Both the position numbers and the translations under genes were made by a program. Positions 35,126 to 43,293 of a stretch of DNA of 64,000 nt are shown here, in pieces. The stretch's first letter is position 1; each line of letters starts with the position of its first letter. Origin of the DNA: Chryseobacterium hagamense (GTDB lineage Bacteria > Bacteroidota > Bacteroidia > Flavobacteriales > Weeksellaceae); contig NZ_BJYJ01000008.1 in the NCBI RefSeq assembly GCF_007991455.1, forward strand, positions 124,001 through 188,000. The letters are read 5' to 3'. The notes under the pieces are model-generated. The model saw only the letters and a program-made list of their open reading frames with translations, was not told the DNA's origin and ran no database searches.

Positions 35126-35647
35126 ATGAGCTACATTGCAGTTGATATCGAATCGGACGGGCCGATTCCCGGGGATTTTTCGATGGTCTGTTTCGGAGCG
35201 GTCCTGGTAGATGAACATCTGGACAAAACCTTTTACGGAAAATTAAAGCCCATTTCCGGAAATTTTAATCCTGATGCGCTGGCAGTTTCTGGATTCACAA
35301 GGGAAGAAACCTGGGATTTCGATGATCCGAAAGAGGTAATGCTGAATTTTGCAGCCTGGATTGAGGAAAATTCCAAAGGCCGGCCGGTTTTCATCAGCGA
35401 CAACAACGGTTTCGACTGGATGTTCATCTGCTGGTATTTCCATCATTTTACCGGACGGAATCCATTCGGGTTTTCATCACGAAGGCTGGCCGACCTGTAT
35501 TGCGGGCTGGAAAAAGACACGTTTGCCCAATGGAAGCATCTGAGAAAAACGGCACATACCCATCATCCGGTAGATGATGCCAGGGGAAATGCGGAAGTCC
35601 TGCTGTATATGAAGAACGAAATGGGCCTGAAAATAGCACTGAAATAG
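35126..35647 (+). CDS. 3'-5' exonuclease-like protein (DEDDh fold)
   Basis: 173 residues, about the size of one RNase T/DnaQ-type domain. Exo I motif is D7-x-E9 (AVDIESDG), Exo II carries Asp97 (NNGFDWMF), and Exo III is H147-x3-D151 (HHPVDDARGN). The full DEDDh set suggests an active Mg-dependent nuclease on DNA or RNA ends; the substrate is unknown. It starts 69 bp after tyrS and has a TATATTCG -7-like element in that gap, so it may be transcribed alone. Confidence 0.85.
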   Translation: MSYIAVDIESDGPIPGDFSMVCFGAVLVDEHLDKTFYGKLKPISGNFNPDALAVSGFTREETWDFDDPKEVMLNFAAWIEENSKGRPVFISDNNGFDWMFICWYFHHFTGRNPFGFSSRRLADLYCGLEKDTFAQWKHLRKTAHTHHPVDDARGNAEVLLYMKNEMGLKIALK

Positions 35648-35954
35648 ATTATCACGCTGATTTTGCAAATTTTTTGTTGTGGATCTTTTTAACGCAAAGA
35701 TGAATTTCCACAACTTTAAAATTAGAAGTTAAGACAAATGAATTTGCCACGCGAAGCGTACGTATACGCTTCGTCAAAATCAGCTTGCTGATTCACTCTT
35801 TGCTCACTTGAAATATGCAGACTTATGATAGAAATCTTTGCGTCAGAAAAAACGCATGCAGACTTTGCAGATGGCGCAGATCTTTCACTCCTCAGAATTT
35901 GATGCTGAAGATTAAATTATTGCGGCTGCCCTATCAGCTGCCAGAAGCTATCCG
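35648..35954. other. Intergenic region filled by a palindromic repeat
   Basis: No gene is seen. Almost all of it is the MITE-like inverted-repeat element at 35650-35885. Confidence 0.7.
35650..35885. repeat. MITE-like palindromic element
   Basis: Imperfect inverted arms of about 55-60 nt: TTTTGCAAAT...AACGCAAAGAT near 35665-35701 on the left and ATCTTTGCGTC...CTTTGCAGATGGCGCAGATC near 35840-35882 on the right. Inside lie a strong CGAAGCGTA/TACGCTTCG hairpin (about 35753-35774) and an AATCAGC/GCTGATT hairpin. No coding capacity. The family name is unknown to me. Confidence 0.6.
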
Positions 35955-36626
35955 CTAATACGTATACGGGACAAGTACATCGATAAAATTGTCCGTGCGG
36001 TGCGGTTCCCCGATCGCGCGGAACTTCCAGTCGCCGTTGTGGCGGTAGGCTTCAGCAAAAACCATGGAGCACATGCCTTTCATGCTGTCGTCACCGGAAA
36101 GGCTGAATTTGGTAATTTCCTTTCCTCCCGCATCCACTGCCCGGATAAAAGCATTTTCGATCATCCCGAAGTGCTGACGGTGGGTAAGCCCCTGATAGAT
36201 TGAGACCACAAACAGGATCTTCTGGTAGCGTTCATCGAGCTCGTCTAATTTTACAATGATCTGTTCATCATCGCCTTCACCGGCTCCGGTCCTGTTGTCG
36301 CCGGTCAGCCAGATCTTTCCGCTCGGATGGCGCATGGAGTTGAAATAAATAACGTCGCCTTTATATAAAACAATCTCTTTTCCATTGCCTGCCGGACAGG
36401 TTTTGCCCATGTTGGCCACCTTTCCGTTGTGGTCGAGAAGAAAAGCGATGGCATCCAGATCATATTCCGGACCGCTGTTAATCCCCAGCAGACGGCTGAA
36501 GAACCCTCCGCATTTCTTTACGTCCCAGCCCAGACCGATGGTCACGGATGAAAGATCGTACACTTCGTCTCCGCGCTCGCTTTTGCGGAGATTGATGGTC
36601 TGCCCTTTTTGCAAATTGATCGCCAT
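35955..36626 (-). CDS. TerD-family protein
   Basis: About 223 residues from the ATG at 36626, which starts right after the stop of the upstream terD paralogue; an in-frame ATG at 36707 inside that gene is rejected. It opens with MAINLQKGQTINL and carries TerD segments VTIGLGWDVKK, YDLDAIAFLLD and GEGDDEQIIVKLDEL, which are Ca2+-binding acidic loops. TerD proteins are tied to tellurite, phage and stress responses; the exact role is unclear. It pairs with a second terD, without other ter genes in view. Confidence 0.88.
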   Translation of the reverse strand: MAINLQKGQTINLRKSERGDEVYDLSSVTIGLGWDVKKCGGFFSRLLGINSGPEYDLDAIAFLLDHNGKVANMGKTCPAGNGKEIVLYKGDVIYFNSMRHPSGKIWLTGDNRTGAGEGDDEQIIVKLDELDERYQKILFVVSIYQGLTHRQHFGMIENAFIRAVDAGGKEITKFSLSGDDSMKGMCSMVFAEAYRHNGDWKFRAIGEPHRTDNFIDVLVPYTY

Positions 36627-36627
36627 A

Positions 36628-37203
36628 TTATTTGATGATTTGTCCTTTGTAATATTTTTCAAGAAAAAAGCTGAGATCCGCACGGTAGCCGATTCCGGAA
36701 GCTTCAAATTTCCAGCTGCCGCCGCGTTTGTACAACCTGCCGAATTCGATTCCCGTTTCTATCGAGAAATCCTCATCGAGTTCGTACTTTGCAATTTCCT
36801 GATGCGTCAGGTTATCGATAATCCGGATGTATGAATTCCTCACCTGCCCGAAGTTCTGCTTTCGTCTTTCAAAATCTTCAATCGTTACCACAAAAAGGAT
36901 TTCCTCTACCCGCGGGTCTACTTTTTCCAGATCCAGAATAATGGCTTCGTCATCATCGCCGTCGCTGTTTTTGCCGCTGGGATCATCCCCGGTATGGGTG
37001 AGGGCACCGTCGGGAGAATTCAGGTTGTTGTAGAAGACGAAATAGTCTTCACCGATCAGTTTCCGGTCGGAACCAATCATGATTGCGGAAGCATCCAGGT
37101 CAAAATCATATCCCATCCCTTCATTAGGGTCCCAGCCAAGACCGATGGTCATTTTGGTAAACCCTAATTCGATCCGCTGACCTTTCTGTAAATTAATTGC
37201 CAT
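36628..37203 (-). CDS. TerD-family protein
   Basis: 191 residues from the ATG at 37203 (MAINLQKGQRIEL); the frame extends to 37254 but the added residues lack family similarity. TerD hallmarks: MTIGLGWDPNEG, YDFDLDASAIMIG, the Asp-rich SGKNSDGDDDEAIILDLEKVDP Ca2+-site loop, and ILFVVTIEDFERRKQNFGQV. It sits 1 bp upstream of a diverged paralogue, so the two form an operon, probably by tandem duplication. Confidence 0.92.
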   Translation of the reverse strand: MAINLQKGQRIELGFTKMTIGLGWDPNEGMGYDFDLDASAIMIGSDRKLIGEDYFVFYNNLNSPDGALTHTGDDPSGKNSDGDDDEAIILDLEKVDPRVEEILFVVTIEDFERRKQNFGQVRNSYIRIIDNLTHQEIAKYELDEDFSIETGIEFGRLYKRGGSWKFEASGIGYRADLSFFLEKYYKGQIIK

Positions 37204-37325
37204 AATATGAGGTGTTGTTCCCTCTAAATTAATATTCATCCGGCAATTTTCCAAATGAAATGGGAATAAAATTTAAGGCAAAAAAAATCCGGCGTGCTGC
37301 CGGATTTAGAATTATTGTTGTTTTG

Positions 37326-38372
37326 TTATGATTCGGGTGCCGTATTTTCGGTCAGCCGGTTTCTTGCTTTAGCGAGCATCGGGATGGAAATCAGACCCAT
37401 CACCAGCATGATTACAATCTGCAGTGGCAGCGAGATGAACGAATAGGTGAGTCCTATTTCGCCTCCCAGTTCGCCGCTTCTTCCCATAGAAATGAACAAA
37501 GCCATGAATCCGTATTTCATCGCGAGGTTAAAAGCACCGATTCCGCCGCTTGCCGGAATAATCATTCCGAAGGTTCCTACGACCAGAATCAGGAAACCGT
37601 CATCAAAAGTAAAATCCGACGTTTCAGGCAGCGCAAAGCAAACCAGGTATGCTGCAAAATAATAGGAAACCCAGATGCCTATGGTATAAAGGATGAATTT
37701 TCCTTTTTGTTTTAATTTAAAAATTGTTTTTAGACCTTCAAGAATTCCCAATATAACTCCTATAACTTTTTTATAAATGTGATTATTTTTTAGTTTCTTT
37801 CTAAATACAATGAATATGATTAGAAAAACTGTTAGGAAAATAATAAACATATAAAAGTAAAAAATCAAATTTTCCACTTTCTTAAAAAATTCCTTTTCAA
37901 TGTACTTCCAAAAAGAAATAATTGTATCAAATTTAAAAATTAGAGTAAGTCCTAAAACAATAAACATGCAAGCCAAATCTACAACTCTCTCCAAGATAAT
38001 TGTTCCAATAGATTTATCGGCAGGCACTTTTTCAACTCCATACAAAGCAGTAGCTCTTGCTATTTCCCCGCTCCTCGGAATGGTGAGGTTCATTAAATAC
38101 CCAAAGGAAATTGACCATAGAGCATTTGAATTTGAAATAGGGTGCCCCATCGGTTCCAGCATCAGGTTCCAGCGGATGGCCCTGAACCAGTAGGCGGCAA
38201 TCCCGAAACAGGCGGCAAACAAAACCCACCAGTAATTTGCTTTTGCCAGAGACTTCTGAATGACTTTAAAATCCAGTCCTTTTAAGGCAAACCATAAAAA
38301 AAAGCCTGCAAAAGCAAGCGATATTACAATGGTAAGGATTGTTTTTAAAGGCTTTTTTGATTTTTTGTCCAT
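37326..38372 (-). CDS. Lysylphosphatidylglycerol synthase TM-region/flippase-like protein
   Basis: 348-residue polytopic membrane protein with about eight hydrophobic helices. The family marks are AAYWFRAIRWNLMLEPMGHPIS, SFGYLMNLTIPRSGEIARA and the late GTFGMIIPASGGIGAFNLAMKYG segments. It has the membrane part of MprF only, with no C-terminal synthase domain, so a lipid translocation role is more likely than aminoacylation (inference). It follows panD by 4 bp and is probably co-transcribed with it. Confidence 0.85.
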   Translation of the reverse strand: MDKKSKKPLKTILTIVISLAFAGFFLWFALKGLDFKVIQKSLAKANYWWVLFAACFGIAAYWFRAIRWNLMLEPMGHPISNSNALWSISFGYLMNLTIPRSGEIARATALYGVEKVPADKSIGTIILERVVDLACMFIVLGLTLIFKFDTIISFWKYIEKEFFKKVENLIFYFYMFIIFLTVFLIIFIVFRKKLKNNHIYKKVIGVILGILEGLKTIFKLKQKGKFILYTIGIWVSYYFAAYLVCFALPETSDFTFDDGFLILVVGTFGMIIPASGGIGAFNLAMKYGFMALFISMGRSGELGGEIGLTYSFISLPLQIVIMLVMGLISIPMLAKARNRLTENTAPES

Positions 38373-38376
38373 CCGG

Positions 38377-38727
38377 TTACGTCAAAAGGTTGGTTTTTTC
38401 ATCCGGAAATACAATTTTAGGCTGGAAAACCTGTGCTTCTTCAGGGGTCATCTGTGCATAGGCAATAATGATGATAATGTCGTCCCTCTGTACTTTTCTG
38501 GCAGCAGGGCCGTTAAGGCAAACCTCGCCCGATTTTCTCTTCCCTTTGATCACATACGTATCAAAACGTTCACCGTTGTTTACATTTACAATATAAACCC
38601 GCTCTCCCACAACCAAACCTGCAGCTTCAATCAGCTCTTCATCGATGGTAATGCTTCCAATATAATTAAGGTCAGAAGCCGTAACTCTCACCCTGTGAAT
38701 TTTAGACTTAAAAACTTCTATTAACAT
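38377..38727 (-). CDS. panD: Aspartate 1-decarboxylase
   Basis: Pyruvoyl enzyme that makes beta-alanine for pantothenate and CoA. The 116 residues match the family. The self-cleavage site is Gly24-Ser25 (YIGSIT), preceded by K9 and Y22; Arg54 (GERFDTY) is present. The [16 protein letters not shown] segment is typical. A TAAATTTG element 5 bp upstream of the ATG implies a leaderless or very short 5' UTR. No panB, panC or panM is nearby. Confidence 0.95.
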   Translation of the reverse strand: MLIEVFKSKIHRVRVTASDLNYIGSITIDEELIEAAGLVVGERVYIVNVNNGERFDTYVIKGKRKSGEVCLNGPAARKVQRDDIIIIIAYAQMTPEEAQVFQPKIVFPDEKTNLLT

Positions 38728-38731
38728 GATG

Positions 38732-38739
38732 CAAATTTA
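38732..38739 (-). promoter_or_regulatory. panD -7 element (TAAATTTG)
   Basis: TAnnTTTG match whose G is 5 bp from the panD ATG. Confidence 0.55.
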
Positions 38740-39126
38740 TTAATAATAATTTACAAAACCGACTTTTAAAATGAATTTAAAACTAACAGATACACAGCAG
38801 TTTAATTTCTTTAAATGTAATTTTTGAAGATTTTAGTTACCGAATTTATAACCATATCCTCAAAACCATTAATTCTTGCTATCAAATTCAGGATTTAATA
38901 AATAGCAAAAATAAAATTCACATTTTACTAAAGTCAATACAGATAAGCAATTGGCATGATTTTAGTAACGGGTAACGTAGATTTTTCGTAAAATATCAAA
39001 TTATCATATTTTAACCAATTTTACTTAAAATTAAAAAAATTAATTATTTTTTTGCATTAAAATTGCACATTTACAAAATAGTATTATATTTGCTCTTATA
39101 ACGAACTAACTTTAATAATAAAAATT
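38740..39126. other. AT-rich divergent intergenic region (panD / HU)
   Basis: No gene seen. It holds the HU promoter (39063-39092) and otherwise AT-rich sequence without clear repeats. Confidence 0.5.
39063..39092 (+). promoter_or_regulatory. Promoter of the HU gene
   Basis: TTG at 39063-39065, 19-bp spacer, TATATTTG at 39085-39092: an almost ideal Bacteroidota -33/-7 pair, 34 bp before the ATG. Confidence 0.75.
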
Positions 39127-39444
39127 ATGAACAAGTCTGAATTAATCGACGCAATCGCAAAGGATGCAGGGATTTCCAAAGTGGCGGCTAAAGCTGCTTT
39201 AGAATCATTCATTAACAACGTAATGACTACTTTGAAGAAAAAAGACGGAAAGGTTTCTTTAGTAGGATTCGGTACTTTCTCTGTAGCTGAAAGAGCTGCA
39301 AGACAGGGAATCAACCCTGCAACGAAAAAGCCGATCAACATCGAAGCAAAAACAGTTGCTAAGTTCAAGGCAGGTGCTGATCTTTCATCAGCCGTAGCTT
39401 CAGCAAACGCTCCTGCTCCTGCTGCCGGTAAAAAGAAAAAATAA
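39127..39444 (+). CDS. HU-family DNA-binding protein
   Basis: Nucleoid protein of 105 residues. The HU core (NKSELIDAIAKDAGISKVAAK and GKVSLVGFGTFSVAERAARQG with NPATKKPINI arm) is complete. The C-terminus has an extra short Ala/Pro/Lys tail (APAPAAGKKKK), common in Bacteroidota HU. It has a strong promoter and terminator of its own, as expected of a highly expressed gene. Confidence 0.96.
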   Translation: MNKSELIDAIAKDAGISKVAAKAALESFINNVMTTLKKKDGKVSLVGFGTFSVAERAARQGINPATKKPINIEAKTVAKFKAGADLSSAVASANAPAPAAGKKKK

Positions 39445-39463
39445 TCACTCCGATTACAAAAAT

Positions 39464-39490
39464 AAACCTCATCAGGCGATGAGGTTTTTT
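39464..39490 (+). terminator. HU gene terminator
   Basis: AAACCTCATC/GATGAGGTTT stem with a 4-nt loop and a T-run. Confidence 0.85.
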
Positions 39491-39845
39491 TTATGTTCTG
39501 ATTTAAAATAGCGTAAATTTGGCTGTATTCAACTAATATTCAGATATTTAATTATTTTTTTTTTTTAAATAAGGTTAATTCAGTCAGGAAATTAAATAGA
39601 ATGACCCTTCGTAGGATAAATCAATGTTCCATGCTTCTGACAGGATCTTATCCTATTCTGTGATAAGCCGTCCCTTCAGGACTTAAGATTATAATTTTGA
39701 TCATATTTAGCTTATATTCAAGCTATTATTTAATTAAAGATAAAATTAATGCTGTTTAATTCAGGATTTAAACAGAAGGACTTTTGGTAGAATGACAAAA
39801 GATGCAGTTTATCATCAGGAACTTTGATCCTATTTTTGATAAGAG

Positions 39846-39880
39846 AAACTTCCGGCATCCGGCACTCCTCTTCCAGCCTT
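39846..39880 (-). repeat. Dispersed GCCGGATGCCGGAAG repeat, copy 4 (inverted)
   Basis: Minus strand reads GGCTGGAAGAGG, AGTGCCGGATGCCGGAAG; same family as 4187-4217. Confidence 0.55.
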
Positions 39881-39923
39881 TTCATGCGAATTCTACTTGG
39901 GGTTCACATTAATAATTGATAAT

Positions 39924-40568
39924 TCAAGGTGCCAGTCTGGAGATTTTCCAGTCGAAGTCTTGCGTTAGTTCATATATAATCCGGTCGTGGAGCCGGTTGG
40001 GCCTTCCCTGCCAGAATTCAATTTCATAAGGCTTTGCCAGGTATCCGCCCCAGTTTTCGGGTCTCGGCACCTCCGTATCTGCATACTCCAGCTCCAGTTC
40101 TTTCAGTCTCGCTTCCAGAAACCTGCGGTCCGGGATTTCCCTGCTCTGAGGAGAAACTACGGCACCCAGCTGGCTTCCTTTCGGACGTGAATGGAAATAC
40201 CCGTCACTGAGGTTTTCCGCTACACGCTCCAGCTCTGCCTTAATAATGATCTGCCGCTCAAGACCCGGCCAGAAAAAATGAAGACAGGCTTTATGGGTTT
40301 TCTCTATGGCACGGCCTTTTTTACTGTCGTAATTGGTGTAAAAAATAAACCCTTCATGCGTATAGGCTTTCAGCAAAACCATCCGGGTACGCGGGCAGCC
40401 GTCTTCTTCCACCGTAGAAACCGCCATGGCATTGGCCTCGGAAATATCCGGATTCTCTCCTGCTTCCAGATACCAATCCCGAAACTGCTCAATAGGGTTT
40501 TGTTTTATCTCACTTTCAATAAGTTGGGATTTATCATACACTTTTCTCTTATCGTGCAGGTTTTCCAT
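39924..40568 (-). CDS. pdxH: Pyridoxamine 5'-phosphate oxidase
   Basis: FMN enzyme that makes pyridoxal 5'-phosphate from PNP or PMP. 214 residues match E. coli PdxH in length. FMN and substrate segments are visible: RTRMVLLKAYTHEGFIFYTNY, SKKGRAIE, LHFFWPGLERQIIIKAELERV, SRPKGSQLGAVVSPQS and the C-terminal EFWQGRPNRLHDRIIYE. It is divergent from yqgE. Confidence 0.96.
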   Translation of the reverse strand: MENLHDKRKVYDKSQLIESEIKQNPIEQFRDWYLEAGENPDISEANAMAVSTVEEDGCPRTRMVLLKAYTHEGFIFYTNYDSKKGRAIEKTHKACLHFFWPGLERQIIIKAELERVAENLSDGYFHSRPKGSQLGAVVSPQSREIPDRRFLEARLKELELEYADTEVPRPENWGGYLAKPYEIEFWQGRPNRLHDRIIYELTQDFDWKISRLAP

Positions 40569-40581
40569 AAATATTTTTTAT

Positions 40582-40589
40582 TAAATTTG
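40582..40589 (+). promoter_or_regulatory. -7 element (TAAATTTG) for yqgE
   Basis: TAnnTTTG whose G is 3 bp before the ATG at 40593, implying a leaderless mRNA if this start is right. Confidence 0.5.
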
Positions 40590-40592
40590 AGT

Positions 40593-41141
40593 ATGAATTA
40601 CTCTTACAAAGGTAAAATATTAATTTCCACCCCTGACATTTCCGGCGATATTTTTTCCCGCTCGGTAGTCCTCGTTGTAGAGCATAACGAAAATGGTGCG
40701 TTCGGTTTAATATTGAACAAGAAGAACAGCCAGATGAGCAGTAAGTTCAAAGATTTTTTTGATTTTAAAATCGAGGTCTACGACGGCGGCCCTGTAGAAA
40801 ACGACAAGGTTTTCTTTATTGTAAAGGGTAAAAAAGTAACTGAAGCCTATACGGAAATTACCCCTGAATTTTATCTTACCGAAGATATCGAAAAGATTAT
40901 CAGTGCCGTCCTGAACGAAGAGCTGGACATCAACGATGTGAAAATATTCTCAGGATATTCCGGATGGACCGCCCTGCAACTGGACGGTGAAATCCAGCGG
41001 AAAGTATGGACGGTTGTAGACGTTTATAATCTGGATTATACTTTACCCAATGACCAGACTTTATGGAAATCCATCATGCAGAACCTGGGCGGAGAATTCC
41101 TGCTCTGGGCCAATTCTCCTGAAGACATTTCACTGAATTAG
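40593..41141 (+). CDS. YqgE/AlgH family protein
   Basis: 182 residues from the ATG at 40593. The open frame continues upstream to 40191, but that part overlaps pdxH antisense and has no similarity. Family segments are GKILISTPDISGDIFSRSVVLVVEH, AFGLILNKK, VYDGGPVENDKVFFI and IFSGYSGWTALQLDGEI. The function of YqgE proteins is unknown; they are conserved cytoplasmic proteins. Confidence 0.9.
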   Translation: MNYSYKGKILISTPDISGDIFSRSVVLVVEHNENGAFGLILNKKNSQMSSKFKDFFDFKIEVYDGGPVENDKVFFIVKGKKVTEAYTEITPEFYLTEDIEKIISAVLNEELDINDVKIFSGYSGWTALQLDGEIQRKVWTVVDVYNLDYTLPNDQTLWKSIMQNLGGEFLLWANSPEDISLN

Positions 41142-41247
41142 ATAATCCCCTATATTATCCGTATAAAAGTTTAACAAACTTTAGGAATCCATTAACAAAG
41201 TTTAAGGTTAAGATTTCCGTTATTTGTTAGACCAAAATCCAGACGAT

Positions 41248-41832
41248 ATGAAAGGAATAAAACTTTTTGCGGCCTCTTTTTTCGCAGCAGCCTTTTTATC
41301 TTTTACTCCTGAAAATAAAAAACTGATCGTTATCGATGCCGGCCACGGCGGAACCGATATGGGAAGTACCCGGGAAGGTGTTTACGAAAAAGACATCGTT
41401 CTCCGTATCGGTAAAGAAATTCAGAAGTTCAACAGCACTCAAAATACCTATGAAGTGATTCTGACACGGGATTATGATACCGAAAGCCCGCTGAGTGATC
41501 GCACGACACTGATCAACAAGCTGAATCCTGAAATGGTTATTTCCCTGCATATGAACAGCAGCCCCCATAAAGAATCGGAAAGGTCCGGACAGGAAATTTT
41601 CACCCAAAATACAGATGCTTCCCGGAAACTGGCAGAAAAAATTTCCCAAAAATTTAATCCAAGCTTTATTGCCGGCGAGAAAAACCTCCATATTTTAAGA
41701 GAATCCAAAGCACCGACGGTACTGGTAGAGCTGGGTTTTATGAACAGTACCAAAGACCGGGAATACCTGACCAGCGAAAAAGGCCGACAGGAAATTGCCC
41801 GAAAATTTACAGAAATTTTTAAAGAATACTAA
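41248..41832 (+). CDS. N-acetylmuramoyl-L-alanine amidase (Amidase_3)
   Basis: Zinc amidase that cuts the bond between MurNAc and the stem peptide. About 194 residues from the ATG at 41248; a short hydrophobic signal ends near residue 20. Zinc ligands are H33 (IDAGHGG), E47 and H101 (SLHMNSS), and E161 (VLVELGFMNS) is the catalytic Glu. The minimal length, without a binding domain or SPOR repeat, suggests activation by partners or a small periplasmic enzyme. Confidence 0.92.
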   Translation: MKGIKLFAASFFAAAFLSFTPENKKLIVIDAGHGGTDMGSTREGVYEKDIVLRIGKEIQKFNSTQNTYEVILTRDYDTESPLSDRTTLINKLNPEMVISLHMNSSPHKESERSGQEIFTQNTDASRKLAEKISQKFNPSFIAGEKNLHILRESKAPTVLVELGFMNSTKDREYLTSEKGRQEIARKFTEIFKEY

Positions 41833-41865
41833 AATAAAAATACAAATTCTGACCTGTTCAGAATA

Positions 41866-41905
41866 AAACCCGGTAAAGGACTGTCAGAGGTTGTTTACCG
41901 GGTTT
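41866..41905 (+). terminator. Terminator-like hairpin after the amidase gene
   Basis: 12-bp perfect stem AAACCCGGTAAA/TTTACCGGGTTT with a 16-nt loop; only a short T-stretch follows. Confidence 0.7.
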
Positions 41906-42047
41906 GTCAATTTAGAGTGATATATCTAACTGATTTAGAATTTTTTATTGTATAGAAAGTATTTTGCAAAATATCTGTAAAACAAATAACTCCACTTTTT
42001 GAATAGCATGGGATTAAAAAAAATTAATAATTTGTTCATAAATATTT

Positions 42048-42078
42048 TTGTGGTACCATAAAAATTCACCTATTTTTG
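42048..42078 (+). promoter_or_regulatory. Promoter of the lipoprotein/beta-barrel cluster
   Basis: TTTG ending at 42050, 20-bp spacer, TATTTTTG at 42071-42078, 22 bp before the ATG at 42100. It is the only clear promoter for the six-gene run to 46141. Confidence 0.65.
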
Positions 42079-42099
42079 TCGAGTAAAAAAAATACTCAT

Positions 42100-43293
42100 A
42101 TGAAAAAAACTTTAATCATGAGCCTGATAGCCAGCTCATTAATTTATTCCTGCTCTTCCGAGAGAGAATTTGATTCTGAAACAAACTCCAATTCAAATGC
42201 AAAAACATCAGCTAAAGGACGGAAATCCGTTTGTGACTTTTTTGAGAATTCTACGGCAAGTACTGTTATTCCCGGTATAAAGGCTGTAAATCTGGACAAC
42301 AGTCTCGCGACTTCATGCCAGAATAACATCTTAATATTTCCTACCCTGCAGGATTACGAGAACGCTATTGTAAAATTAGATCAGCAGATTGAAGATTATA
42401 ATGACGCTTTCGATCAGCAGACCGCAGGTATGACGGATACGGAAGCAGATGATTATGCCGAATCGGTAGATTTCGACGAGAATCAACCACTAATTGATTT
42501 TGAAAAAGAATTGAAGTTCTGCTCACTCAGACAACATCTGGCAAATCTGGATGATGCGTGGCTGGATCAGCAGGTTGACGGAGCCTGGGATTTAAATACT
42601 TCTCCTGATGAATATTATATAGATGATGAGACCGAAAGGGCTTTATTGAGCTTAGGCTCGGAATTTATTGTTGGTGACTGCAAAAATGGTTACACGCTTT
42701 ATAAAAGATATGATTGGGGATACGCAAGCTTTGCTATCAATGATATCGGAACAGCAACTGATATCCTGACTGCATTAAACAACATTACCAACCCTACGCA
42801 ACAGCCGATCAACATCAACGGGGCTACTCAAGGACAGGTATCCCAAGCTGTAGAACCGTATAAAGATTCAGGAGTAACCGTTGTTGCTACTGTTCCTGCT
42901 CCACAAGGCGGTTATTGCCATAGTGAGATTAAGGATAAAGGTGAATATTTATTTAGTCCTGAAAGAAAAATAGTTTGGAAACATAAATTCAAAGATGCCC
43001 ATTTTCCTAATTTCCCAGGGCAGACACTAATGAAAACTTACACAAGATCGTATAGAAAGAAAAAAGGGAAATGGAAGAAATTCAAAGCAACCATTTACAC
43101 TGGTTTTTATGGTAAAACAGCAACCGCCTATCAGTGTAATGATTATGGCAGTCAATCCTTAACCGGTAAAGAAAAAAGAAGGAAAAAAGTTAAGCAAAGA
43201 GAATATTTACTCGGAGATTTGGCCGTTAAAAAGAATGTTTTCTTTAGCGTACACAAACAGGAAGGAAATTCTTATGAAAATGAAGTATATTAA
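42100..43293 (+). CDS. Large lipoprotein heading the beta-barrel gene cluster
   Basis: 397 residues from ATG 42100, with a lipoprotein signal ending IYSC (Cys18); an in-frame TTG at 42076 is overlapped by the -7 element and rejected. The mature protein has a Ser/Asn-rich start, an acidic middle, and a basic C-terminal third with Lys/Arg runs (RKKKGKWKKFK, KEKRRKKVKQRE). Several Cys are spread along it. No known family. The next gene starts 20 bp before its stop, so they are coupled. Confidence 0.72.
   Translation: MKKTLIMSLIASSLIYSCSSEREFDSETNSNSNAKTSAKGRKSVCDFFENSTASTVIPGIKAVNLDNSLATSCQNNILIFPTLQDYENAIVKLDQQIEDYNDAFDQQTAGMTDTEADDYAESVDFDENQPLIDFEKELKFCSLRQHLANLDDAWLDQQVDGAWDLNTSPDEYYIDDETERALLSLGSEFIVGDCKNGYTLYKRYDWGYASFAINDIGTATDILTALNNITNPTQQPININGATQGQVSQAVEPYKDSGVTVVATVPAPQGGYCHSEIKDKGEYLFSPERKIVWKHKFKDAHFPNFPGQTLMKTYTRSYRKKKGKWKKFKATIYTGFYGKTATAYQCNDYGSQSLTGKEKRRKKVKQREYLLGDLAVKKNVFFSVHKQEGNSYENEVY

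Larger units (their letters stand above)
39445..39923. other. Intergenic region with decayed repeats
   Basis: No gene was found on either strand. After the HU terminator it holds two diverged similar segments: TTATCCTATTCTGTGATAAG near 39648-39667 and GATCCTATTTTTGATAAG near 39826-39843, each preceded by ATTCAG and AGAATGAC-like words. A GCCGGATGCCGGAAG copy (inverted) lies near the end. Confidence 0.4.

Noticed and set aside
36627..36707. N-terminal extension of the second TerD protein to 36707
   Set aside because: It lies inside the upstream terD gene. The ATG at 36626 gives the family's MAINLQKGQ start just after that gene's stop.
40191..40592. Upstream extension of the yqgE open frame to 40191
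   Set aside because: It overlaps pdxH antisense, has no family similarity, and a TAAATTTG promoter precedes the ATG at 40593.
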